Positions 43,664-52,771 of a stretch of DNA of 64,000 nt are shown in pieces. Source of the stretch: Gloeothece verrucosa PCC 7822 (lineage in GTDB: Bacteria > Cyanobacteriota > Cyanobacteriia > Cyanobacteriales > Microcystaceae); assembly GCF_000147335.1 (NCBI RefSeq), contig NC_014501.1:2354300-2418299 (forward strand). Reading direction: 5' to 3'. Both the position numbers and the translations under genes were made by a program. The first letter of the stretch is position 1; every line of letters begins with the position of its first letter. The notes under the pieces were generated by a model. That model was not told where the DNA came from. It was given only the letters and a program-made list of their open reading frames with translations, and ran no database searches.

Positions 43664-45082
43664 TTAACTTCCTTGAGAAACCTGAACTAATAACAACTTA
43701 GTAGCATCGGTTACCGTTAAAGGTAGACTGATTTTATATCCTTGAATTTTTTCAAAAGTTAACTTAGATAAGAGTTTTAATTGTTCGTCGGTTTCTACTC
43801 CTCCAGCAACGATATTCAGCTTAGTGAAACGTCCCCAAGCGATCACGGCTGACAGTAGGGCCAACTGTTGCGAGCTACTGGTAAAGTTTTTGATAAATGA
43901 TTGATCGAGCTTGACCGTATGAAAAGGATATTTTTGTAAATAAGATAATGAAGCATATTCTCTGCCAAAATTATCTAGAGAAAGACGAACTCCCAAATTT
44001 TTAAGATCCGCCAAAATTTGGTTAGCTAAGTCCTCATTTTTCATGATAGTTTTTTCGGTTATTTCTAGCTCGAGCAGTTGGGAAATAATGCCGGTTTCAT
44101 TTAAAACCCGACTGATCATGTTCATCAAATTGCTATCGCGAAACTGTTTAGCCGAAAGATTAACAGAAATTGATAGCGTAGGTAATCCTAATTGTTGCCA
44201 AATTTTCATTTGTTGACAAGCTTGTTTCAAGACCCATTCACCAATAGGAATGATTAGCTCTGTTTTCTCGGCAACCGGTATAAACTGATGTGGCAAAATT
44301 ATGCCTTTTTTAGGATGCTGCCAGCGCAATAGAACTTCTAAGCTATCAATTTTTTTAGTTTTCAGATTATATTGAGGTTGGTAATATAAGGCAAATTCTT
44401 GTTTTTCTAAAGCTCGTTGAAGAGAACTTTCTGCTTGTGATAGTTTAGAAGCTTCTATCAATAAATCAAAATTTTTAATCAGTTGCTCATCGAGAGAGGC
44501 TTGGTGAGGGTTTGTGTCTTTAAATTGGAAAAAATTTAAATTAGTATTATAAGACTCTGAGGGCGACAGGGGAAGCATTTGAGCTAGAGGCATTGTATCC
44601 TCTTGCTCAGTGGACTCTAATTTGATGATGGGAGAGAGTTCTTTTTCTATTTCTAAAAATTCTTGGAAAAGATCCGGGGTAGTATTTTCATTGATAGTTT
44701 TTAAACTCATTAATTTTTGGGGGTGTTCAACCGCATGATAAACGGCATTTACTTGACAACCAAAATTAATTTTATCTCCATCTTTTAATTCTTTTACATA
44801 ACATTTTCTGCCATTGACAAAAAGACCATTATGGCTTTTTTGACCTTGCAGATTTCCATCCAATATCCAATAAACATATTGCTTAGTAATGGGGTCTTTT
44901 TTTTGAATTAACGTCGCATGTTTTCGAGAAACTTTTTGAAAGTCTATAACAATAGCGTTACTCGCCTCGCGACCGAGACTATAAGTTTTTTGGGTTAACT
45001 TAATTATTTGTCGATAACCGGAATATTCAAGGACTAGAAGGTACACCGTATTTTTACATAGAGCCATCTTATTAAGATACAT
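43664..45082 (-). CDS. FHA-EAL domain protein (c-di-GMP phosphodiesterase-like)
   Basis: A 472-residue fusion. The FHA domain (about 12-118) has Gly37-Arg38, Val-Ser-Arg-Lys-His55 and a later Asn-Gly, so phosphothreonine binding looks intact. A linker of about 90 residues leads to EAL (about 218-465). The expected catalytic positions are E249 (as Glu-Val-Leu), N308, E340, D370, K391, E430 and Q447, all kept. The second Asp of the usual Asp-Asp-Phe-Gly pair is Asn371, and loop 6 reads Asn-Phe-Gly-Arg-Glu-Tyr instead of Asp-Phe-Gly-Thr-Gly-Tyr. No GGDEF domain. It may be a c-di-GMP sensor or weak enzyme controlled by Ser/Thr phosphorylation. Start could be Met6. Confidence 0.88.
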   Translation of the reverse strand: MYLNKMALCKNTVYLLVLEYSGYRQIIKLTQKTYSLGREASNAIVIDFQKVSRKHATLIQKKDPITKQYVYWILDGNLQGQKSHNGLFVNGRKCYVKELKDGDKINFGCQVNAVYHAVEHPQKLMSLKTINENTTPDLFQEFLEIEKELSPIIKLESTEQEDTMPLAQMLPLSPSESYNTNLNFFQFKDTNPHQASLDEQLIKNFDLLIEASKLSQAESSLQRALEKQEFALYYQPQYNLKTKKIDSLEVLLRWQHPKKGIILPHQFIPVAEKTELIIPIGEWVLKQACQQMKIWQQLGLPTLSISVNLSAKQFRDSNLMNMISRVLNETGIISQLLELEITEKTIMKNEDLANQILADLKNLGVRLSLDNFGREYASLSYLQKYPFHTVKLDQSFIKNFTSSSQQLALLSAVIAWGRFTKLNIVAGGVETDEQLKLLSKLTFEKIQGYKISLPLTVTDATKLLLVQVSQGS

Positions 45083-45441
45083 TCTCTCTACAAGATCTCA
45101 TCAAAAATATTAAGATTAATTTCACAATTTTGCTGTGATATGGGTACAAGAAAACAGTGATTTAGATCACTAAACCGTTTGCCTAAACCGAATTTTCCGA
45201 GGGGTCTGTTCTCTGAGTCGGTGTTCCCCGAGCCTGAGAACTGGTCAATTGTGCAAGTAGTCTCCTAGCTTAAATTGGAAGAATTTCTGCAAAATCTGTA
45301 GTCAGAGAAAATGCGGCACTATGATTAATGATTAAAGATGTCCAAGTCCTTTAGCTTATCAGTCCGGATTGAACAGTTTTTGAGTCACCCTAAACCGCTA
45401 AACTGAATAACAGATACATTGATAACGAGTAGATACAGTCA
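45083..45441. other. Divergent intergenic region between FHA-EAL gene and argB
   Basis: About 360 bp holding two divergent promoters. The middle (45180-45260) is more GC-rich than its surroundings and contains repeated GAG/CTGAG words without a stable hairpin that I could build. No gene was recognised. Confidence 0.5.
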
Positions 45442-46335
45442 ATGAGTATTGAAAGCGAATACATCAAGCAAGAAGCAGCCACACGGGTAAGAATTTTAAG
45501 CGAAGCTTTGCCCTACATTCAAAAATTTGCTGGTCGTACAGTGGTTGTTAAATACGGTGGTGCAGCCATGAAAGACAGTTCTCTCAAGGACAAAGTGATG
45601 CGAGATATTGTTTTTATGTCTTGTGTGGGATTACGTCCTGTAGTGGTGCATGGTGGAGGCCCAGAAATCAATAGTTGGTTGGATAAATTAGGCATAGAAC
45701 CTCAATTTAAAGACGGGCTAAGAGTGACTGATGCCCCGACGATGGATGTCGTAGAAATGGTACTGGTAGGACGTGTCAATAAAGAAATAGTCTCCTTGAT
45801 TAATCAAGCTGGTGGGTTAGCGGTGGGATTATGTGGTAAAGATGGGAATTTAGTTAAAGCACGTCCTGTGGGTAAAGAAGGGATTGGTTTTGTCGGTGAA
45901 GTGGCTAGTGTGGATACCCGATTAATTACCTCTTTGGTAGAAAATGGCTATATTCCCGTTATTTCTAGTGTAGCCGCCGATGAAAGTGGACAAGCTCACA
46001 ATATTAATGCAGATACCGTAGCCGGAGAAATCGCGGCGGCTTTGGGAGCCGAAAAAATGATTTTACTGACAGATACAGCCGGAATTCTGGAAGATTATAA
46101 AGATCCCTCTACCTTACTCACTAAATTGGATATTCAACAAGCCAGAGATTTAATTAGTGCAGGGATTGTTGGCGGTGGCATGATTCCTAAAGTGACCTGT
46201 TGTGTGCGATCGCTGGCTCAAGGGGTTCGGGCGGCACACATTATCGATGGTCGTGTCCCCCATGCTTTACTGTTGGAAATCTTTTCTGATCAGGGAATTG
46301 GGTCAATGATTGTTGCTTCAGGTTATACTAAATAA
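45442..46335 (+). CDS. argB: Acetylglutamate kinase
   Basis: A 297-residue amino-acid kinase. It has Val-Val-Lys-Tyr-Gly-Gly-Ala-Ala-Met near residue 36, Val-Val-His-Gly-Gly-Gly-Pro-Glu-Ile near 72, the Asn-Ile-Asn-Ala-Asp segment near 190, and Gly-Gly-Gly-Met-Ile-Pro-Lys near 246. It phosphorylates N-acetylglutamate, the second step of arginine synthesis. Cyanobacterial forms have an N-terminal helix and bind PII (GlnB) when nitrogen is plentiful; the N-terminal extension of about 20 residues is present. Confidence 0.97.
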   Translation: MSIESEYIKQEAATRVRILSEALPYIQKFAGRTVVVKYGGAAMKDSSLKDKVMRDIVFMSCVGLRPVVVHGGGPEINSWLDKLGIEPQFKDGLRVTDAPTMDVVEMVLVGRVNKEIVSLINQAGGLAVGLCGKDGNLVKARPVGKEGIGFVGEVASVDTRLITSLVENGYIPVISSVAADESGQAHNINADTVAGEIAAALGAEKMILLTDTAGILEDYKDPSTLLTKLDIQQARDLISAGIVGGGMIPKVTCCVRSLAQGVRAAHIIDGRVPHALLLEIFSDQGIGSMIVASGYTK

Positions 46336-46427
46336 AGACCCTGTCTGTAAGTTGCTGCCAAAAGTAGTAGTAATTACCGTACATTTTGTAAAAAAGACTT
46401 GCCTGAATCCCCTTGATTGAGGTAATC

Positions 46428-46502
46428 TTAGGTAAGAGCGCTTCTTGATCGCTTAACATACATAAGTTGGTAAAATATAAATATCAAAGAAGCGTTACCT
46501 AA
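46428..46502. repeat. Long inverted repeat upstream of the DUF4327 gene
   Basis: The left arm, 46428-46449 (TTAGGTAA, GAG, CGCTTCTTGAT), matches the reverse complement of 46483-46502 (ATCAAAGAAGCG, TTACCTAA) except for small bulges, with about 33 nt between. The inner part holds TAAAAT, a possible -10 box. It ends 44 bp before the DUF4327 start. Confidence 0.7.
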
Positions 46503-46545
46503 ATAGATTTTGTAAAACTTAGTTGATTGCACACAAATTGAGTAT

Positions 46546-46764
46546 ATGACTAATCAAGTCGCTCACCCAATGGTGAAGTTTCAGCGTAAAGTGACTACAC
46601 TTGTTGAGTCAAAAGTAATCAAATCTAGCGATAGCATCTGGAAATTAGCCCTTCTTTATGGAGATGAATGGTCTTTTTGGAAGAAAGAACTGCTAGATTT
46701 TGGCTTCACTATGCAAGATCCAGTCCAAGAAGTCTTGTTAGTAGAAGCTTGGGATGAAGAGTGA
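46546..46764 (+). CDS. DUF4327 family small protein
   Basis: A 72-residue soluble protein matching the cyanobacterial DUF4327 pattern: Pro-Met-Val-Lys-Phe-Gln-Arg-Lys-Val near the start, Asp-Ser-Ile-Trp-Lys-Leu-Ala-Leu-Leu-Tyr-Gly, and a C-terminal acidic helix ending Glu-Ala-Trp-Asp-Glu-Glu. Likely two or three helices. Function unknown. It is preceded by a large inverted repeat and followed by the convergent PP2C gene. Confidence 0.8.
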   Translation: MTNQVAHPMVKFQRKVTTLVESKVIKSSDSIWKLALLYGDEWSFWKKELLDFGFTMQDPVQEVLLVEAWDEE

Positions 46765-46861
46765 GCAACAAGAATTGACTACCCTAAATGCAAAGATTTA
46801 AAGACCGTGAATCTATCATCTCAATAATTGAGTGACTAGATCACGACTGGTCACAATAACT

Positions 46862-48910
46862 TTACAGGGGTTGGTCAAAATAAGGCTGAAGTTTAATTCT
46901 CACGATGATAGCAGTGATGTTATCATGTCCATTTTTCTGATTGGCCAAAGCCATCATCTTTCGCAGTCCTTCATCTAAATTCGCACTAGAGCTAATTAAA
47001 GGAGTCAAACAAGTTTCATAATTTGTTTCCAGGAATTGATTATCAGAAAGCCCATCAGAACACAATAACAGAAGAGTATCCTCATGCAAGTCTAGATATT
47101 TGATATCTGGCTTGACATATTGATTCTCATGAGGACCTAACGCTTGAGTCAGTTGGTAAGCATCAGGGCGAGAGTAAGCGATCTCAGGAGCAATGCCTTC
47201 TGTGATAGCTCGTTGTCCTACTTCATGATCTACCGTTAATTGTTCTAAACCCCACTTGCGATTGATTTGGTAAATCCGGCTATCACCCACGTGGGCAATG
47301 ACCACTCGAGTTCCTTCTAGCAATACCATCACTAGCGTAGTCCCCATACGACCACTACCATAACTATCTTGGTCTTGATTAACTTGGTAAATCGTCTCGT
47401 TGGCTAATAAAATTCCCTGTTCAATGGTTTCTGCATCCGGTAACTCCTGAGTCCAATGAGTCGCAAAGTAACGTTGCAGGGTATCAACGGCTAAAGCACT
47501 AGCCACCTCTCCAGAGGCATGACCCCCCATGCCATCGCACACAATATACAAGCCTTTAGCGCGAACTTTTTGCCCTCGATTACTATGTTGTTTGGTAATC
47601 TCAGTTTCTATGCCAAAATGATCCTCATTATGTCGCCTTTGACGACCAATATCAGTGGCACCAGCATCACTTAGACTAAGGAGTTGCATCGGTAAGTCAG
47701 CCGTTGACAAATCCTCACTCATATTGCCCTCAATAATGGTTTCGTCCTCTTCCTCTGTATCGAGAGACTCATCGTTTTGATAGAACTCGAACGGCAGAGA
47801 CATGGCCTCAACTTTTTGCTCATCAACGTCGTAGCCATTGAGTGACTCTTCGGAGAGGTTGAGGTCTTTAACTTGCTGCTGATTACCTAAATTTTGCAGT
47901 TCAAGACATAATTGACTGATGCTATCAATTTCTCCAGCAATCACTTGTTTTACCAACTCCAAAAGCGGCTCTAGGTTTTGCTGCTGAGACTCCTGCAACA
48001 ACTCTTGCCACATTCGCCCTAAATCCTCAAGAGTGGGTTGAACATCGGCAGGATCATCATACAATTGCATTAATCCAAGCGTTTGATCTTCATCAACTCG
48101 CAAATTATTTTTCATCAATAAGCTTTGACAACAGTGGACTTCAGACAGAGGAGTCCACAAAGAAGCCATTTCATTAAACCAATAGAGGATTTGTAAACTG
48201 GGTAATTCTTCAGTGGACAAAAATAGAGAAAGAGGCTGCCAGTTTGAGCGATTTTCTAGAAGAATGATATCTTGGCTCTCATCAGACCAAACTTCGTGTA
48301 TTTCTGGAATTAAAGGATAAAATTTTCCTAAACTCAAGTACGGAAGTGCCAGTTGAGAAATTCCCAACTGATGCCATAATAAATTTTTCATGGCGAGGGT
48401 AGCATTAGCGGCGTGATCATCCTGATTTAACCATTCCCCTTGCTCTTCTAATAGTGCCTTTAAGACCGACTTCTGTAAGGGTTGGCAGTCCACTACTAGC
48501 CCTTCCAAGCATAGGGGTTTAGGGATTTTTTGCGGACAAACTCGGGTTTGAACATCAGCCATCAGGCGATAACGTTGCCCTGGGTCTAGATATGGCTGTT
48601 CAAGAATTGCGGTTGCTGACTGCTGTGAGGAGTCAAACAACGGCTCAGGGGTAGGGGACTCTTTGAGCGGCTGATGACCCGCTAGACTCCCATCTACAAA
48701 AACAGGTTTTGTTGCCGCTTCGCCCTCAAGAGCGATCACTGCCCACCATACTGTGGCTGTAAATGCGCCGCAATGGGGACATTTTTCAGCTTCAAAAGAA
48801 ATCATTGTTCCACATTCACCACAGTCTTTATAGGATAAAGAAGTTCCGCAGCGCGTACAAGACTGGCTCGAGTTAGGATTGTCATATTGGCATTGGGGAC
48901 AAACAAGCAT
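46862..48910 (-). CDS. Zinc-ribbon PP2C-type Ser/Thr phosphatase
   Basis: A 682-residue multidomain protein. The N-terminus holds two zinc ribbons within residues 1-48 (four Cys-x-x-Cys pairs). Residues about 120-355 have no named domain but follow the order of a protein-kinase C-lobe without catalytic residues. An acidic linker leads to PP2C at about 430-680. The metal ligands are in Asn-Glu-Asp-His-Phe, Cys-Asp-Gly-Met-Gly-Gly-His, Ser-Asp-Gly-Leu-Ser-Asp and His-Asp-Asn-Ile-Thr, so the phosphatase looks active. No membrane segment. It removes phosphate from Ser/Thr in targets that may include FHA ligands. Stands alone, convergent with DUF4327. Confidence 0.92.
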   Translation of the reverse strand: MLVCPQCQYDNPNSSQSCTRCGTSLSYKDCGECGTMISFEAEKCPHCGAFTATVWWAVIALEGEAATKPVFVDGSLAGHQPLKESPTPEPLFDSSQQSATAILEQPYLDPGQRYRLMADVQTRVCPQKIPKPLCLEGLVVDCQPLQKSVLKALLEEQGEWLNQDDHAANATLAMKNLLWHQLGISQLALPYLSLGKFYPLIPEIHEVWSDESQDIILLENRSNWQPLSLFLSTEELPSLQILYWFNEMASLWTPLSEVHCCQSLLMKNNLRVDEDQTLGLMQLYDDPADVQPTLEDLGRMWQELLQESQQQNLEPLLELVKQVIAGEIDSISQLCLELQNLGNQQQVKDLNLSEESLNGYDVDEQKVEAMSLPFEFYQNDESLDTEEEDETIIEGNMSEDLSTADLPMQLLSLSDAGATDIGRQRRHNEDHFGIETEITKQHSNRGQKVRAKGLYIVCDGMGGHASGEVASALAVDTLQRYFATHWTQELPDAETIEQGILLANETIYQVNQDQDSYGSGRMGTTLVMVLLEGTRVVIAHVGDSRIYQINRKWGLEQLTVDHEVGQRAITEGIAPEIAYSRPDAYQLTQALGPHENQYVKPDIKYLDLHEDTLLLLCSDGLSDNQFLETNYETCLTPLISSSANLDEGLRKMMALANQKNGHDNITAIIVRIKLQPYFDQPL

Positions 48911-49531
48911 AGATCTTTTTCAAAACGAAAGTTAATGAATAATCAAGTCAAAATTCACTTGACCCCTTACTTTTATTTTCCATCTAAAATCGCGATATGT
49001 TGATCAATAAAGTAAGAAGAAGTGTTAACAAATGCAAAATAAAGCATTTTGACTCACTGGTTTCTCCACTGGACTAAAATTAGCTGTAATACCGGCGATT
49101 TTAGCCGCACGAGGATCAACACTGCTCCTTCCATAGGGAAAAAGGAGTATCAGGCCTTACATCCGGGTGAGCGAACTAGGATTTTGAGCAGATTCGTTTT
49201 ATTAAAGCGGATTTCCATCAAGAGTGTCTTATTGACCATCAGTCAACAAGCTCAGACAAATAGATGTTTTAAATGATTCAGTTGGGGGCATTGGGAGCAG
49301 GAGCAACCGCGAAGAAACTCGCTTGACTGACTGGCTAAATAGACTTGACCTCAATCTCCCTAGAGTCTTTATTGTTTGTTGAATGCGAGTAGTAACTCAG
49401 CAAGTTACTGAGCTTGTTAATCGGGCGTGATTGACTTCTCAGCAGGGATTGTCTCCTCTGGCCAAGTCAGGGATATTACCCCTAATGCTATACTTCCTAG
49501 TGTACTCGATACTCCCGACCATCGGGAAGAT
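48911..49531. other. Intergenic region between PP2C gene and glycan locus
   Basis: About 520-620 bp between divergent genes. An AAATGC/GCATTT hairpin lies near 49030-49049, and AGTAACT-CAGCA-AGTTACT forms a tight hairpin at 49391-49409, just upstream of the first glycosyltransferase. One open frame of 75 codons (49049-49276, TTG start) does not look like a protein gene. No RNA gene recognised. Confidence 0.45.
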
Positions 49532-50614
49532 ATGAATAAAAATCCTTTTCCTTTAGTCAGTATTTTAATTCCCACTTATCAAGGGGAAAAATTTCTCGGG
49601 GAAACTTTATCCTCGGCCTTATCTCAAACTTATCCCCACCTAGAAATTATTCTGAGCGATGATAGTTCTACCGATCAAACCCTGCAAATCGCTCGAATTT
49701 ATCAAGAGCAAAGTCCACATCACTTTAAAATTTTCACGAATCCCGATCAGGGAATGATTAACAACTGGAATTATTGTATTTCCCAGGCTCAAGGAGACTA
49801 TATTAAATTTTTGTTTCAGGATGATATTCTTAAGCCGAATTGCCTCGAAGAAATGGTTAAACTATGCCAAAAAAATGAGAAAATCGGCATGGTTTTTTGT
49901 CAAAGAGAACTAATATTGTCAAAAGAGGCAGAAACTTTGCAAAGCTGCCTAAATATCTATAATAATTGTCAAAATTTACATGAGCATTGGTCAATACTTG
50001 AAGAAATTCAATCAGGAGAAACTCTGTTAAAAGACCCTAACTTTTTGCAAGAGCCTATGAATAAAATAGGCGAACCTAGCAACGTACTGATCAAAAAAGA
50101 AGTATTTGATCAACTCGGAACATTTGATGCCGATTTATGTCAAGTAGTTGATGTAGAAATGTGGGCTAGGGTCATGCTTTATTATCAAATAGGCTTCATT
50201 GATCAAACGCTGTCTTATTTTCGTATTCATCCCGAGCAAGAATCAGTCAAAAATCTTGAGACAGGAGAATCTATACGAGATCACTTACGTTTTTATAAAA
50301 AGCTACTGACCTCATCCTATTATAATTTACTCCCCGAATCTTTAAAAATGAACATCTATGAAAAATTGGAAAACTATCGCAATGATTTAGAAAAGCAACG
50401 AGACCGGGGAATAGCTAGAATTCAACAGCTAGAAGCTCACGAAGCCGACTTAGAATCGGAATTAAGAAAAACTCAATCAGATTTTTTCCGAGTGCAAAAA
50501 GAGTTAGAAAAATGCCAGGCAACTCTTCAACAAATAAAAAGCAGTCTCTTCGGAAAAATGCTCTTTGCTGGGTTGAAATTAAAAAGAATTGTTCAGGAAA
50601 GCACAGAAAAATAA
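49532..50614 (+). CDS. Glycosyltransferase family 2 with C-terminal coiled coil
   Basis: A 360-residue protein from the ATG at 49532; the frame is open to a GTG at 49427, adding 35 residues without family similarity. GT-A fold: Leu-Val-Ser-Ile-Leu-Ile-Pro-Thr-Tyr-Gln-Gly near the start, Ser-Asp-Asp-Ser-Ser-Thr-Asp, and Phe-Gln-Asp-Asp-Ile as the metal-binding DxD-like site. A His-Pro near residue 230 ends the domain, followed by a coiled coil of about 60 residues. It probably adds a sugar from a nucleotide donor to a lipid-linked glycan at the cytoplasmic face. First plus-strand gene of the locus. Confidence 0.85.
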   Translation: MNKNPFPLVSILIPTYQGEKFLGETLSSALSQTYPHLEIILSDDSSTDQTLQIARIYQEQSPHHFKIFTNPDQGMINNWNYCISQAQGDYIKFLFQDDILKPNCLEEMVKLCQKNEKIGMVFCQRELILSKEAETLQSCLNIYNNCQNLHEHWSILEEIQSGETLLKDPNFLQEPMNKIGEPSNVLIKKEVFDQLGTFDADLCQVVDVEMWARVMLYYQIGFIDQTLSYFRIHPEQESVKNLETGESIRDHLRFYKKLLTSSYYNLLPESLKMNIYEKLENYRNDLEKQRDRGIARIQQLEAHEADLESELRKTQSDFFRVQKELEKCQATLQQIKSSLFGKMLFAGLKLKRIVQESTEK

Positions 50615-50654
50615 TTTTTTTTGACTCGACTAAACTTTAGGAGGATAGAAATTA

Positions 50655-52766
50655 GTGTTTAAAATCAAGCAGTTAATTAAAAAATTTTTGTTTGCTTTAT
50701 CCGAAGAAGGAATAGGAATTGCTCTCTGGCGAACCCAAAGAAAAATTATTAAAAAAATCGTTAAAACGGTCACGGGAAAAGAAATTTTTCAAGCGGATAT
50801 AGAGGTACTAAAAATTGCTCAATTAGAATCTCCTAAGCCCATTGAAATAGAAACATCAGACGATCCTTTAGTATCGATTATTATTCCAGTTTACAATCAA
50901 TTTTTATATACATTTAATTGCTTAAACTCCATTAGCAAAACCTTAGATAAATCCTTCAGTTTTGAAGTAATTGTCGTTGATGATTGCTCCACTGATGAAA
51001 CAGAAAAAGGCTTAGAGCAAATAACCGGAATTCGCAGGTTAAAAAATTCTAACAATATGGGTTTTATCCGCTCCTGTAATGCGGGTTCTTCTGCGGCTAA
51101 AGGAAAATTTTTATATTTTTTAAATAATGATACTCAAATTTTATCTGGCTGTTTAGAAAGTTTGTTAGACTTGATCCAAAATAACCCAAAAGTCGGCGCA
51201 GTAGGGTCTAAATTGATCTATCCAGATGGAAGACTTCAAGAAGCCGGAGGAATTATTTGGCAAGATGCTTCAGGATGGAACTATGGACGACTTCAAAATC
51301 CTGATGAACCCGAATATAATTATGTCAGAGAAGTTGACTATTGTTCGGGGGCGAGTTTATTAGTTCGGGCGGATATTTTTCGTCAATTAGGGGGATTTTC
51401 TGAGACATTTTTACCGGCTTATTATGAAGATACAGATTTATGTTTTGCCCTCCGAAAACTCGGCTATAAAGTTTTATATCAACCTCAATCAAAATTGATT
51501 CATTATGAAGGAATTACTTCAGGCACAGATTTAAACAGTGGCGCGAAACAGTATCAACAAGTCAATTACACCAAATTTCAACAAAAGTGGAAAGAAGAAC
51601 TGAGCAAGCATTTTTCTAACGATCCTAATCATGTTCCCAAAGGCGCAAGACGGTTACAAGGAAAACCCACCATTCTCGTTATTGACTCTTATGTTCCCCT
51701 TTATGACCGGGAATCCGGTTGTGTCAGACTACTAGGTATTTTAAAAATTCTTCAGAATCTAGGTTACTCGATTATTTTTCTACCCGATAATGGGTTTCCT
51801 GAAGAACCCTATACCTCGACGCTACAAGGGATGGGAATAGAAGTCTTATACTCTACCCCCACACAACCGAACTTAGAAGAACAGTTAATTAATCGATTAT
51901 CTTTAGTGGATACAGTGTGGTTATGTCGTCCCGAATTATGTGAAAAATATTTAGATTTGATTAGACATTATGCTAAAGTTCCGGTTATTTACGACACCAT
52001 TGACTTACATTTTTTACGCATAAAAAGACAACAAGATTATTTATCCGGAGATTACCAGAATACTACTTGGTCTTGGGAAACCTATCAAAAACAGGAAACC
52101 AAATTTGCTCAAGCAACAGAAGCCACAGTGGTAGTAACTGAGGTGGAAAAAAAGACATTAAATGATTTGGATATCAATAAAGTTTGGGTCATTCCGAATA
52201 TTCATCATCCCTATGAAGGTCAATTAAAAAGCTTTGAGCAACGCTCGGATTTAGTCTTTATCGGCAGTTATAATCATCCTCCGAATATTGACGCGGTGAT
52301 CTGGTTATGTCAGGAAATTATGCCCATTATCTGGCAGTCTAACCCTGAGATTAAAGTGATTTTATTGGGCAGTAATATGAAAGATGAAGTTAAAGCCCTA
52401 GAAAGCGAACGAGTCATTGTTCAGGGATATGTGGAAGAGGTAGAACCTTATTTTCTCACAAGCCGCCTGTTTGTGGCTCCTTTACGATTTGGTGCCGGTA
52501 TGAAAGGTAAAATTGGTCATAGTATGTCCTATGGACTCCCTACGGTTACCACAAAAATTGGTGCAGAGGGTATGGGATTAACCGATGGCTATGATGTCCT
52601 GATTGCTGATGAACCCCAAGCGTTTGCTCAAAAAGTTTTGCAGTTATATAATAATGCCGAACTTTGGCATCATCTTTCTGAAAATAGTCTCAAAACCATA
52701 TCTCAATATAGTCCCGAAAAGGTTCAAGAAAAGTTGGCAGAATTATTATTTCATCTGAGAAAATAA
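50655..52766 (+). CDS. Bifunctional glycosyltransferase (GT2 + GT4-like)
   Basis: A 703-residue fusion with GTG start at 50655 behind AGGAGGATAG. After a basic N-terminus comes a GT2 domain (about 72-330) with Val-Ser-Ile-Ile-Ile-Pro-Val-Tyr-Asn, Val-Asp-Asp-Cys-Ser-Thr-Asp, Asn-Asn-Asp-Thr as metal site, and Tyr-Tyr-Glu-Asp-Thr-Asp as the catalytic acidic segment. A GT-B domain of GT4 type follows (about 345-700) with Phe-Ile-Gly-Ser-Tyr and Phe-Gly-Ala-Gly-Met-Lys-Gly-Lys. Two successive sugar additions by one protein are implied. It ends 5 bp from the convergent minus-strand gene. Confidence 0.88.
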   Translation: MFKIKQLIKKFLFALSEEGIGIALWRTQRKIIKKIVKTVTGKEIFQADIEVLKIAQLESPKPIEIETSDDPLVSIIIPVYNQFLYTFNCLNSISKTLDKSFSFEVIVVDDCSTDETEKGLEQITGIRRLKNSNNMGFIRSCNAGSSAAKGKFLYFLNNDTQILSGCLESLLDLIQNNPKVGAVGSKLIYPDGRLQEAGGIIWQDASGWNYGRLQNPDEPEYNYVREVDYCSGASLLVRADIFRQLGGFSETFLPAYYEDTDLCFALRKLGYKVLYQPQSKLIHYEGITSGTDLNSGAKQYQQVNYTKFQQKWKEELSKHFSNDPNHVPKGARRLQGKPTILVIDSYVPLYDRESGCVRLLGILKILQNLGYSIIFLPDNGFPEEPYTSTLQGMGIEVLYSTPTQPNLEEQLINRLSLVDTVWLCRPELCEKYLDLIRHYAKVPVIYDTIDLHFLRIKRQQDYLSGDYQNTTWSWETYQKQETKFAQATEATVVVTEVEKKTLNDLDINKVWVIPNIHHPYEGQLKSFEQRSDLVFIGSYNHPPNIDAVIWLCQEIMPIIWQSNPEIKVILLGSNMKDEVKALESERVIVQGYVEEVEPYFLTSRLFVAPLRFGAGMKGKIGHSMSYGLPTVTTKIGAEGMGLTDGYDVLIADEPQAFAQKVLQLYNNAELWHHLSENSLKTISQYSPEKVQEKLAELLFHLRK

Positions 52767-52771
52767 GAGGA

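Noticed and set aside
45180-45260. Possible tRNA or riboswitch in the GC-richer block upstream of argB
   Set aside because: No cloverleaf or conserved riboswitch core could be assembled by eye.
49049-49276. Open frame of 75 codons between the PP2C gene and the glycan locus
   Set aside because: TTG start, no ribosome-binding site, composition unlike neighbouring genes, and no recognisable domain.
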